A stretch of 61,846 nucleotides of DNA. Source: Ignavibacteria bacterium. GTDB taxonomy: Bacteria; Bacteroidota; Ignavibacteria; Tepidaquicellales; OLB5. The stretch spans positions 1-61,846 of the forward strand of contig JAUQWS010000109.1 of NCBI GenBank assembly GCA_030835025.1. Reading direction: 5' to 3'. Shown in pieces: positions 8,693 to 15,829 of this stretch. How positions within the stretch are numbered: position 1 is the stretch's first letter; each line of letters opens with the position of its first letter. The notes under the pieces were generated by a model. That model was not told the DNA's origin. It did not search any database and saw nothing but the letters and a program-made list of their open reading frames with translations. Both the position numbers and the translations under genes were made by a program.

Positions 8693-8929
8693 TCAGCTGC
8701 TATTAAACCCCATACCTCCATCAATCACAGCAATTCTTAGCATCAAAACGTTCAACCTCATATACATCACAACCTTATTCTTTAATATCTCGTTACTTGT
8801 CAAATCACGGGATTTATCTTCCTGCGTAAATTCTATCTTGTGCCTCAAAGTCTGTGCCAATACCTGAGTATTAGGCGAGATGAGGTTAAACGCCGCAAAA
8901 AGAATCAGTATTAAAAAAGCCTTTTTCAT
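8693..8929 (-). CDS. Small exported protein of unknown function
   Basis: A 78-residue product. Residues 1-25 are a strong Sec signal peptide (MKKAFLILILFAAFNL, cleavage near VLAQ). The mature part is only about 53 residues, basic and acidic, and ends IDGGMGFNSS. I do not recognise it. Support for it being real comes from the signal peptide and from a good minus-strand promoter (8935-8965) whose -7 element ends only 6 nt before the ATG, which implies an almost leaderless message. It diverges from the 8976 gene. Confidence 0.55.
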   Translation of the reverse strand: MKKAFLILILFAAFNLISPNTQVLAQTLRHKIEFTQEDKSRDLTSNEILKNKVVMYMRLNVLMLRIAVIDGGMGFNSS

Positions 8930-8934
8930 TCAAA

Positions 8935-8965
8935 CAAATCTAAATAAATTGCGTTAATTATTCAA
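8935..8965 (-). promoter_or_regulatory. Promoter of the 8693-8929 gene
   Basis: On the minus strand: TTG (complement of 8963-8965), exactly 20 nt, then TAGATTTG (complement of 8935-8942). It matches TTG-N20-TAnnTTTG and puts the transcript start at or next to the start codon at 8929. Confidence 0.55.
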
Positions 8966-8975
8966 CCTAAATACT

Positions 8976-9494
8976 GTGAATAAAATTTCTTACGCAATAC
9001 TTTCTCTTCTTCTGCCATTCAGTTTATCATCCCAGCAGCTTTCCGGTCAGAGCTTATATGAATCAGACTTTAAGTCATTTATTTCAGTAGGAATTGGAAC
9101 GGCTGTTGGCACTGATTATCAGCATGACTTAAGCTTCACTTTAAACACATATGCAGCTATTGAACCGCATTTGGGAAAAGGGTATTATGTTGGAGTGGGA
9201 CTTAATCATCACGGATTCCCAAGAAACACGGATAATATGGCTACTTACGCAATGCTTTACTTTACGAAGGGTTTCTATGTTGTGCGGAAGCTGGGATTTT
9301 ATGTTGGACTCGGCGGAACCATAGGTGTTTCTTCCAAAGGTCACCCCGGATGCTGCGTTGGGGGAGCTTACGTAGTCCTGAGTGCAATATTTGATGTTCA
9401 GAAGTACTTTGCATTTGGCCTCAATACACAATTCATTACGGACTTCGACGATCTGACAACAATCCCGGGCATTAGAATCTCTGTGAGGTTTTGA
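8976..9494 (+). CDS. Probable outer-membrane beta-barrel protein
   Basis: A 172-residue protein with an N-terminal signal peptide (MNKISYAILSLLLPFSLSS). The mature part is built of alternating hydrophobic and polar strands rich in Gly, Tyr and Phe (FISVGIGTAVG, YYVGVGLNHHG, LGFYVGLGGTIG) and ends with ISVRF, a terminal Phe as used for beta-barrel insertion. This suggests a small eight-stranded barrel in the outer membrane. A CC pair is present at about residue 125. A GTG start at 8976 is used; a specific function cannot be assigned. It is transcribed away from the small 8693-8929 gene. Confidence 0.6.
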   Translation: MNKISYAILSLLLPFSLSSQQLSGQSLYESDFKSFISVGIGTAVGTDYQHDLSFTLNTYAAIEPHLGKGYYVGVGLNHHGFPRNTDNMATYAMLYFTKGFYVVRKLGFYVGLGGTIGVSSKGHPGCCVGGAYVVLSAIFDVQKYFAFGLNTQFITDFDDLTTIPGIRISVRF

Positions 9495-9541
9495 CAAGTT
9501 TAAAGTTAAGATTAGAAATCATCCTTACCTCAATTTTACCC

Positions 9542-9569
9542 CCGTTGTTGGTGTTATCACCAACAACGG
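9542..9569. repeat. Perfect 12-bp hairpin, TTGTTGGTG repeat copy 1
   Basis: CCGTTGTTGGTG (9542-9553) pairs perfectly with CACCAACAACGG (9558-9569) across a TTAT loop. No T tract follows on either strand, so a terminator is less likely. The arm GTTGTTGGTG recurs at 14754-14763 in another inverted repeat. It lies 48 nt after the 8976 gene and about 80 nt before polA. Confidence 0.7.
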
Positions 9570-9613
9570 TTAAGGTTCCTTATCAACAATTCAAGTCACC
9601 CCAATTATTACAA

Positions 9614-9644
9614 TTGATAAATCACCCTAAGTTCATTAATTTGC
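9614..9644 (+). promoter_or_regulatory. Promoter of polA
   Basis: TTG at 9614-9616, exactly 20 nt, then TAATTTGC at 9637-9644, a near match to TAnnTTTG. The ATG at 9652 is only 7 nt beyond, so the message would be almost leaderless. Confidence 0.4.
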
Positions 9645-9651
9645 GTCATAT

Positions 9652-12504
9652 ATGGCTAAAAGACTATTCTTGCTTGACGGCATGGCGCTGGCGTTCAGGG
9701 CGTATTTTTCAATGATACGCACTCCTCTAATAAACTCTAAAGGAGTCAACACTTCGGCAGTTTTCGGCTTTGTTAATACGCTGAACAAACTGATAGATGA
9801 CGAAAAACCTGATTACATCGCAGTGGCATTCGATACTCCTGAGCCGACTTTCCGCCACAAGCAGTTTGCCGACTACAAAGCCCAGCGTGATGCAATGCCG
9901 GATGACCTGATTCCCCAGATAGGCAAGATAAAAGAAGTCATTTCAGCCTATAATATCCCCATGATCGAATCCAGCGGCTACGAAGCAGATGATATCATAG
10001 GTACTCTTGTAAAGCGCGCTGAAAAAGAGGGGGTGATGAGCTTTATGGTTACCTCCGATAAGGATTATATGCAGCTTGTGAACAAGAATATCAAAATGTA
10101 CAAGCCTGCACGGAGTATTTACGGCAATAAGGTAAGTGATGTTGAAGTGATTGGACCCGACGGTGTTAAAGAGAAATTCGGCGTTGGACCCGAGAAAGTC
10201 ACAGATATTCTGGCACTGATGGGCGATAAGGTCGATAACGTGCCCGGTGTCAAAGGAATAGGCGAAAAAACTGCTTCGGCACTCATACAGGAATACGGCT
10301 CGCTTGAAAATCTCTATAAAAACGTCGAAAAGATAACTAAGCCCAAGCTTAAGGAAAACCTTATTACTCACAAAGACGATGCTTTTATGTCCAAGGAGCT
10401 TGCGACCATACATACTTCAATGCCGCTTAAGATAGATTTCCACAAGCTAACTGCATCAGAGAAGAACATCGGTTTGCTTGAGAAATTATATTCAGAACTT
10501 GAGTTTAAATCATTACTTAAGAAGCTCTTAGGCTCTTCAGAGCAAAGTGTTTCAATCAAGGCTGTACCTGATGAATCACAGGTTGAAACTGCTCCCCAAA
10601 TGAGCTTTTCTCAGCCGATGCAGGATATAAAAACTTTCCCTCACAAGTACTATACTATCAAAACTGATGCAGATTTCAAAAGGCTATGCAAGAAGCTTAG
10701 ATCAACCGATGAGTTTGCATTTGATACAGAAACCACGTCCGAAAATTCAATGAATGCTGAGCTTGTCGGGTTATCATTCAGTTATGACGAAGCGGAAGCA
10801 TTCTACGTTCCTCTGAAGTTCAAGGAGAATCAGCAGAATACGGACCTGTTCGGAAAAGTCACACTGAAAAAAGGAGAGAAGCAATCAGACCTTCCACAAT
10901 TGGATGAAGAAGCTGTGCTTAAAGAACTTAAACCGGTTCTTGAAGACAGGAAGACCGCTAAGATCGGTCAGAACATCAAGTATGATATGCTTGTAATGAA
11001 GAATTACGGCATTGATCTGCAGAATGTTGGATTTGATACAATGATTGCAGCTTATGTGCTCAGACCTGAATCAAGTTACAAAATGGATACACTTTCAGAG
11101 CTCTACCTGAACTATAAGTGTGTCCCTATAAGCGAACTGATAGGCTCAGGCAAAGCAAGCGAACATATTACCATGGATCAGGTTCCGTTCCAGGTCGCAT
11201 CTGATTATGCCGCCGAAGATGCTGATGTAACATTAAGGCTATACCATAAGATCGAGTATGAGCTCAAGAAAATTAGTCTGGATAACCTTTGCAGGGAGAT
11301 TGAATTCCCTTTGATCGAAGTGCTGGCGGATATGGAATTCACGGGTGTTAGAGTTGATACTAAAATACTCGGTGATATCAATGAAGAACTTAAGAAAGCA
11401 GAGAAGAGACTTGAGAAAGAAATATATGATGTTGCCGGGGTGAAATTTAATATCAATTCCACCAAACAGCTGGCTGATGTTCTTTTTACCAAACTAAATC
11501 TGGCTGCCAAACGCAAGATCAAGACCGGTTTTTCGACCGATACCAAAGTTTTGGAGGAGCTTAAAAATGAACATCCTATTGCCATTAAGCTGCTTGATTA
11601 CAGAACTGTTACAAAACTGCGTTCAACCTATACTGAGGGTCTTCTTGAGATTATAAATAAACGAACAGGTAAGATTCACACGTCATATAATCAAACCGTG
11701 GCAGCTACGGGAAGACTCTCTAGTGCCAACCCGAATCTGCAGAATATTCCTATAAGGACGGAAATTGGCAGAAGCCTCAGAAAGGCATTCGTGCCGGAGA
11801 AGAAGGGGAATATTATTCTCTCAGCGGACTATTCTCAAATTGAGCTTAGAATTATGGCGCATCTCTCAGGTGATGAGAATATGATAAAGGCTTTCGAGAA
11901 GAAACATGATATCCACTCCGAGACCGCAGCTAAAGTATTCAAAGTGAAGCTGGATAAAGTCGACCCCAATATGCGCCGCAAGGCCAAGGAGGTCAATTTC
12001 GGGCTCATATACGGCATACAGGCGTTCGGATTGGCCCAGAGGCTCAATATCGATATGCGGGAGGCAAGGGATATCATAGGTTCATATTTCGCGAATTTCC
12101 CTACTATTAACGATTGGCTTGAGCGTACAAAGGAATTTGCACGGAAAAAGGGCTACACCGAGACCCTTGCCGGCCGAAGAAGGTATCTTCCCAATATCAA
12201 TAATCGGAATTCTGTCGTTAGGTCAAGGGATGAGCGAATTGCAATAAATATGCCGGTACAGGGAACTGCCGCAGATATGATCAAAATTGCTATGATAAAT
12301 ATCTTCGCAGAGTTCAAAAAGAAAAAACTTAAATCCAAGATGATATTACAGGTTCACGATGAGCTTGTGTTTGACTGCGAAAAGGCCGAACTTGAAACCG
12401 TTAAGAAGATAGTTCAGAATAAGATGAAGAATGCTCTAAAGCTTAACGTGCCGATTGATGTTGAAATGGGGCAGGGGATTAACTGGTATGAGGCTCATGC
12501 ATAG
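9652..12504 (+). CDS. polA: DNA polymerase I
   Basis: Pol I removes Okazaki primers and fills repair gaps. The 950-residue protein has all three modules. The 5'-3' exonuclease (about 1-290) shows LLDGMALAFRAYF, YKAQRDAMPDDL, EADDIIGTL and the helix-hairpin-helix NVPGVKGIGEKTA. The 3'-5' proofreading domain (about 335-530) keeps its acidic residues: FDTET, the NIKYD motif and YAAEDAD. The polymerase (about 550-950) has TGRLSSANPNLQNIP, DYSQIELR, the O-helix RRKAKEVNFGLIYG and QVHDELVFD. Length is typical. Retained proofreading residues distinguish it from Taq- and Bacillus-type enzymes. It is transcribed alone. Confidence 0.98.
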   Translation: MAKRLFLLDGMALAFRAYFSMIRTPLINSKGVNTSAVFGFVNTLNKLIDDEKPDYIAVAFDTPEPTFRHKQFADYKAQRDAMPDDLIPQIGKIKEVISAYNIPMIESSGYEADDIIGTLVKRAEKEGVMSFMVTSDKDYMQLVNKNIKMYKPARSIYGNKVSDVEVIGPDGVKEKFGVGPEKVTDILALMGDKVDNVPGVKGIGEKTASALIQEYGSLENLYKNVEKITKPKLKENLITHKDDAFMSKELATIHTSMPLKIDFHKLTASEKNIGLLEKLYSELEFKSLLKKLLGSSEQSVSIKAVPDESQVETAPQMSFSQPMQDIKTFPHKYYTIKTDADFKRLCKKLRSTDEFAFDTETTSENSMNAELVGLSFSYDEAEAFYVPLKFKENQQNTDLFGKVTLKKGEKQSDLPQLDEEAVLKELKPVLEDRKTAKIGQNIKYDMLVMKNYGIDLQNVGFDTMIAAYVLRPESSYKMDTLSELYLNYKCVPISELIGSGKASEHITMDQVPFQVASDYAAEDADVTLRLYHKIEYELKKISLDNLCREIEFPLIEVLADMEFTGVRVDTKILGDINEELKKAEKRLEKEIYDVAGVKFNINSTKQLADVLFTKLNLAAKRKIKTGFSTDTKVLEELKNEHPIAIKLLDYRTVTKLRSTYTEGLLEIINKRTGKIHTSYNQTVAATGRLSSANPNLQNIPIRTEIGRSLRKAFVPEKKGNIILSADYSQIELRIMAHLSGDENMIKAFEKKHDIHSETAAKVFKVKLDKVDPNMRRKAKEVNFGLIYGIQAFGLAQRLNIDMREARDIIGSYFANFPTINDWLERTKEFARKKGYTETLAGRRRYLPNINNRNSVVRSRDERIAINMPVQGTAADMIKIAMINIFAEFKKKKLKSKMILQVHDELVFDCEKAELETVKKIVQNKMKNALKLNVPIDVEMGQGINWYEAHA

Positions 12505-12553
12505 AGTTTTGTAGAAATATTTTATAGATTGACAAATTCATTTACAAATAACT

Positions 12554-13021
12554 ATGACATCAAAAACCAAAGGCTGGCTCTATGTGGGCATTCAGCTTGT
12601 GTTTTTTGTGCTCATTGCTTATTCATCCATTTTTGAGTGGAATCTGCTGAAGAATCCGCACAATGAATTCACAAAAGCAGCAGGAATTTTTTTGATAATT
12701 GCAGGGGCATTGGGTCTCCTTACCTCGATACTCAGTCTCGGGCGGTCACTCACTCCAAGTCCTGTTCCTTTGGAAAGAGCCGTACTTAAAACAACAGGTT
12801 TATACAGTATAGTCAGGCATCCTGTGTATTTCTTTGGGCTGATTTTCTTCACAGGTTTCATACTTTTTCACGCAGCTTATTTTTCCTCAGTGTTTCTGGT
12901 TTTGTTCTTCTTTTTTATCAATATGAAGTCGTCGTTTGAAGAAAAGCTGTTAATGGAAAAATTCCCCGAGTACCGTGCTTACATGAGCCGAACGAAGAAA
13001 TTAATTCCTTTTATATATTAA
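12554..13021 (+). CDS. Isoprenylcysteine carboxylmethyltransferase-like membrane protein
   Basis: A 155-residue integral membrane protein of the ICMT/PEMT-like methyltransferase superfamily. Three or four hydrophobic segments (about 7-25, 42-62, 88-125) surround the SAM-binding signature LYSIVRHPVYFFG, and a conserved tail follows with FEEKLLMEKFPEYRAYM, the E-E-x-x-L pattern that positions SAM. Related bacterial enzymes methylate small hydrophobic or lipid substrates; the substrate here is not evident. It starts 49 nt after polA in the same direction and could be read through from it. The next gene has its own promoter. Confidence 0.8.
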   Translation: MTSKTKGWLYVGIQLVFFVLIAYSSIFEWNLLKNPHNEFTKAAGIFLIIAGALGLLTSILSLGRSLTPSPVPLERAVLKTTGLYSIVRHPVYFFGLIFFTGFILFHAAYFSSVFLVLFFFFINMKSSFEEKLLMEKFPEYRAYMSRTKKLIPFIY

Positions 13022-13107
13022 GCTATTCTTTAGCTAATTAAGATAATAGGTATAGATATAAAGAGTTAACGTGATATCAATAAACTCTAAATACACCCTA
13101 TAACTAA

Positions 13108-13138
13108 TTGATATATTTACCATTTATCCTTATATTTG
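13108..13138 (+). promoter_or_regulatory. Promoter of the M23 peptidase-bactofilin operon
   Basis: TTG at 13108-13110, exactly 20 nt, then TATATTTG at 13131-13138. This is a complete match to TTG-N20-TAnnTTTG. Transcription would start near 13145, just before the folded leader at 13159-13252, and give a 5' untranslated region of about 130 nt. Confidence 0.6.
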
Positions 13139-13158
13139 CTTTCAATCCAATCACATAG

Positions 13159-13252
13159 TTTTTGGTTTCAGGAGGAGCCTTTTGGGGAAAAGGAAGAGTA
13201 GCATGCTCCGCGCGAATTTGTATTCGCGGTGACTTATTTCGATAACCAAAAA
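13159..13252 (+). promoter_or_regulatory. Structured 5' leader RNA upstream of the M23 peptidase gene
   Basis: Three nested or adjacent helices can be drawn by eye. P1 closes the element: TTTTTGGTT (13159-13167) with AACCAAAAA (13244-13252). P2 pairs GGAGC (13174-13178) with GCTCC (13205-13209) and contains a small hairpin CTTTT (13179-13183) with AAAAG (13188-13192) capped by GGGG. P4 is a perfect 7-bp hairpin CGCGAAT (13211-13217) with ATTCGCG (13222-13228), loop TTGT. No T tract follows, so it is not an ordinary terminator. It lies wholly inside the transcript predicted from the promoter at 13108. It does not match a riboswitch core that I know. A cis-regulatory role is inferred. Confidence 0.5.
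13182..13232 (+). CDS. Candidate leader peptide inside the structured leader
   Basis: A canonical AGGAGG (13170-13175) has no gene at the usual distance except a TTG at 13182, six nt downstream. That frame reads MGKRKSSMLRANLYSR and stops with TGA at 13230-13232. It spans the P2 and P4 helices, so ribosomes on it would open them. The peptide is very basic. This is a candidate only: the ORF is 16 codons, the start is TTG, and chance cannot be excluded. Confidence 0.25.
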   Translation: MGKRKSSMLRANLYSR

Positions 13253-13272
13253 AATGCTTTTATTCTGATTTA

Positions 13273-14103
13273 ATGAACAAACACAAATTTACCATAAAGA
13301 TCGTCGGAAAGAACAATAAAGTTCTTCATAAATTCAAGATCACCGATACCCTGATAAGCAATTTCAAACAATATTCACTTGCAGCAGCGGCTACATTTGT
13401 ATTTGCTTATGTTGTTCTTCTGAACTTGGTAGTATATTCAGTTAAAGTGAGCATTGACAAACGCTCGATCTCCAGCGACCTTGCTTCGGTTACACAAAAG
13501 CTGCAGAATATTGACAGCCTTCAGCTTCAGACAAAGCTGAACAGAATTGATAACAATCTTTCTTTGATAGACGGATATCTTCAGAACAGGGGGATTTTAA
13601 GGACTGAGAATGCAGGCGGTGAACTGCAGTACGATGTGGCAATCTCTCATACAGATAAGGTCTCTCATTTTGAGAAACAGTCTGATGTATTTCTAAATTC
13701 ACTAAGGGATCTTCCGATCGGCTATCCCTATTACGGGGTGAGGAGTTCTGATTACGGTTACAGGAGGAACCCTTTTGGAGGATTCACCAGCGAATTCCAC
13801 AGCGGAGTTGACCTCAAAGGTCCTGTTGGTGACCCGATTTACGCCACAGGAGACGGAATCGTTAACAGGTGTGATTATTATTCCGGATACGGCAATGCCG
13901 TGGTCCTGGATCACAATACCGGATACCAGTCATTGTATGGTCACTTATCATCTGTTAATGTTGTAAAAGGGCAGCAGGTCAAAGCCGGCGATGTAATTGG
14001 ATTTCTTGGCTCAACCGGCAGATCGACCGGTCCGCATCTTCACTACGAGATCAGAAAAGACGGGGAAGATATTTCTCCCGAACCTTTCTTAAGAGTATTT
14101 TAA
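13273..14103 (+). CDS. M23 (LytM-type) zinc peptidase, membrane-anchored
   Basis: Peptidoglycan endopeptidase of the lysostaphin/LytM family. Order of parts in 276 residues: a cytoplasmic basic N-terminus (1-33), one transmembrane helix (about 36-57), a coiled-coil-like linker (62-105), and a C-terminal peptidase domain (about 150-270). The zinc ligands are visible as H176 and D180 in HSGVD and H257 in HLH; H224 and H255 are the partner catalytic histidines. All are intact, so it should be active in the periplasm. It is followed after 43 nt by a bactofilin, a well-known pairing in which the cytoskeletal polymer guides cell-wall cutting. A promoter and a structured leader lie upstream. Confidence 0.92.
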   Translation: MNKHKFTIKIVGKNNKVLHKFKITDTLISNFKQYSLAAAATFVFAYVVLLNLVVYSVKVSIDKRSISSDLASVTQKLQNIDSLQLQTKLNRIDNNLSLIDGYLQNRGILRTENAGGELQYDVAISHTDKVSHFEKQSDVFLNSLRDLPIGYPYYGVRSSDYGYRRNPFGGFTSEFHSGVDLKGPVGDPIYATGDGIVNRCDYYSGYGNAVVLDHNTGYQSLYGHLSSVNVVKGQQVKAGDVIGFLGSTGRSTGPHLHYEIRKDGEDISPEPFLRVF

Positions 14104-14146
14104 TATGAAATTATAATAAAAAAACCTGAGAAAAAGGGGGTAAATC

Positions 14147-14629
14147 ATGTTTGGAAATAAAGAAAGACCAGAGACAACGGAAAGCAGCTACCAGCCTGTA
14201 AGCAAACCGGTCAATACAAAAGATGCAAGGACTCTAATTGGTGAGGGTGTCAGGGTAGAAGGTAATTTCTTTATACCTACACCAACCAGGGTTGACGGGG
14301 TTATTAAAGGTAATCTTACAGGAGATAGTGCACTTGTCGTCGGCGAAAAGGGATGGATTGAAGGCACGGTTTGCGCTTCAGAAGTTCTTTTGCTTGGAAC
14401 AATTGAAGGAAACGTTGAAGCCAAAAGGCTGGAAATGAAAAAAGGCTCCAGAATGATAGGTGATATACTCGTTGATGATCTTATAACCGAAATTGGATGC
14501 ACTTTCAACGGCAGATGTGCAATGAAACCGGAAGAACAGTCCAATATTCAGGAACTTAAGCCGCAGCTCGCACCCCCTGAAGAAGAACCAAGCGGAAACG
14601 TCAGAATAAAATCAAAATTGTCGGTTTAA
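14147..14629 (+). CDS. Bactofilin (polymer-forming cytoskeletal protein)
   Basis: Bactofilins polymerise without nucleotides into filaments at the cytoplasmic membrane and control local cell-wall shape. The 160-residue protein has the typical right-handed beta-helix core at about 25-130 with short repeats (TLIGEGVRVEGNF, RVDGVIKGNL, GWIEGTVCA, GTIEGNVEA) between disordered tails; the C-terminal tail is Pro- and Glu-rich. The ATG follows an AAAAAGGGGG tract. It is second in an operon with the M23 peptidase and ends at a strong terminator. The partner arrangement parallels bactofilin-M23 pairs known from Helicobacter and Myxococcus. Confidence 0.95.
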   Translation: MFGNKERPETTESSYQPVSKPVNTKDARTLIGEGVRVEGNFFIPTPTRVDGVIKGNLTGDSALVVGEKGWIEGTVCASEVLLLGTIEGNVEAKRLEMKKGSRMIGDILVDDLITEIGCTFNGRCAMKPEEQSNIQELKPQLAPPEEEPSGNVRIKSKLSV

Positions 14630-14709
14630 AGTATAACAGATTTGCTGAGTAATTCCTTCTATCGCCTGAATCATTCTGGGCATAGAATCAATATTGATCT
14701 ACGATTGAG

Positions 14710-14743
14710 CCGTCTTTGAATTAATTTCGAAGACGGTTTTTTT
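14710..14743 (+). terminator. Rho-independent terminator after the bactofilin gene
   Basis: An 11-bp stem, CCGTCTTTGAA (14710-14720) with TTCGAAGACGG (14726-14736), containing one G-T pair, a 5-nt loop and seven T residues. It lies about 80 nt after the stop codon. Confidence 0.92.
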
Positions 14744-14752
14744 ATTATCTTC

Positions 14753-14793
14753 TGTTGTTGGTGTAATTAATCCCTTTGGATTCATCAACAACA
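14753..14793. repeat. Inverted TTGTTGGTG repeat copy 2
   Basis: TGTTGTTGGTG (14753-14763) is inverted with one change as CATCAACAACA (14783-14793) around a 19-nt loop. The left arm shares GTTGTTGGTG with the perfect hairpin at 9542-9569. It lies between the bactofilin terminator and the 14816 gene. Confidence 0.5.
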
Positions 14794-14815
14794 ATATTTA
14801 ACACCATAAATATAT

Positions 14816-15334
14816 ATGAAAAATACTGAACTTCTCATCTACATGCTCGAAGATATCCGCGAGGTTACTTTAAAAGGCATTAGCGGACTTACAAAAGAAC
14901 AATTATTTCAGGAACCTGTACCCGGGGAATTCTGTATTGGCGCGTATTTGATGCATCTGGGGGAGTGCGATCTTGGCTGGTTAAGGAGCTTGACCGGAAA
15001 AGAGCAGCCGGAAGAACTTAAGAAGCGCTGCTACTATGATTCATGGTTTGACGTAGACGAAAAAGACTATAATCCTCCCAAGCAGCCGATCGAACCCGAA
15101 GAATACCTTAGGGCTATAGCCGAACCAAGAAAAATTCTCATTAACTATGTCAGGAGTATGCAAGATGAAGAACTTGAAACGATAGTAAAGAGAAAAAGAA
15201 GTGCTGATGTTGAAGTTGAATTATCAAAAAAATGGATGATTTATCACCTGATCGAACACGAAGCCCACACACGGGGACAAATTTTCATGCTTATCAGAAT
15301 GGCAGGATTTAGGAAGAAAGGGGAGAACAATTAA
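14816..15334 (+). CDS. DinB-family (four-helix, metal-binding) protein
   Basis: A 172-residue protein of the DinB/YfiT-like superfamily, whose members are four-helix bundles that hold a metal with three histidines and often act as thiol-dependent transferases or hydrolases. Visible marks are the helix with YLMHLGECDLGWL carrying the first His and the late LIEHEAHTRGQIFMLIR helix with the two others in the HEAHTRGQ pattern. This member is the longer type with a W-F-D-V-D insertion. Substrate and role are unknown. Its stop codon overlaps the next start by one base (TAATG), so it is co-translated with the DUF4260 gene. Two other DinB-family genes occur in this window. Confidence 0.85.
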   Translation: MKNTELLIYMLEDIREVTLKGISGLTKEQLFQEPVPGEFCIGAYLMHLGECDLGWLRSLTGKEQPEELKKRCYYDSWFDVDEKDYNPPKQPIEPEEYLRAIAEPRKILINYVRSMQDEELETIVKRKRSADVEVELSKKWMIYHLIEHEAHTRGQIFMLIRMAGFRKKGENN

Positions 15335-15690
15335 TGAAGAATATCCTGAAGATTGAAGAGCTTTTTATGTTTCTGCTTGGAATGTATCTATTTTCAATGA
15401 TTAACTACTCATGGTGGCTCTTCGCTGCATTGTTTTTAGCTCCGGATATTGGACTCCTGGGGTACATCTTTGGTGCAAAAACCGGTGCGCTGACGTACAA
15501 CCTTACTCACCATAAAGGTCTGGCAATAGCAGTTTACTTATGCGGAGTGTATTTCATTTCTCCCGTATTGATGCTAGTTGGAACTATAATGTTTGCACAT
15601 TCGTCCTTTGACCGCATATTGGGTTACGGTCTAAAGTACTCCGTGAACTTCAAGGAGACACATCTGGGGACGATAGGCAAAATATCATAA
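15334..15690 (+). CDS. DUF4260 family membrane protein
   Basis: A 118-residue protein with about four hydrophobic segments (10-28, 30-48, 65-80, 83-100). The motifs FLAPDIGLLGYIFGAKTGAL, YNLTHHKGLA and SSFDRILGYGLKY are those of the DUF4260 family. The family has no established function. It overlaps the DinB-family gene by one base and is probably in the same transcript. Its last codons are followed by an unrelated AT-rich gap before acsA. Confidence 0.8.
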   Translation: MKNILKIEELFMFLLGMYLFSMINYSWWLFAALFLAPDIGLLGYIFGAKTGALTYNLTHHKGLAIAVYLCGVYFISPVLMLVGTIMFAHSSFDRILGYGLKYSVNFKETHLGTIGKIS

Positions 15691-15829
15691 TAGACTTTCG
15701 CCCTCAAATATCCCACTTTTGAGTTAAAAATCAACAAAATCTGATATAAATCATATTTTAGTAAGATATACATATCTATTTTTGTATAGTGAACTTATGA
15801 TTTTTTGAGAATTACAAACGGAGAATACA

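Noticed and set aside
9491-9715. Open reading frame of 74 codons before polA
   Set aside because: It overlaps the start of polA in another frame, has no family signal, spans the perfect hairpin at 9542-9569 and lacks a ribosome-binding site; it is read as chance.
13159-13252. Leader RNA as a cyclic di-AMP (ydaO-type) riboswitch
   Set aside because: That class is often upstream of wall peptidases, but the element is shorter (about 95 nt against about 150 or more) and I do not see its conserved core.
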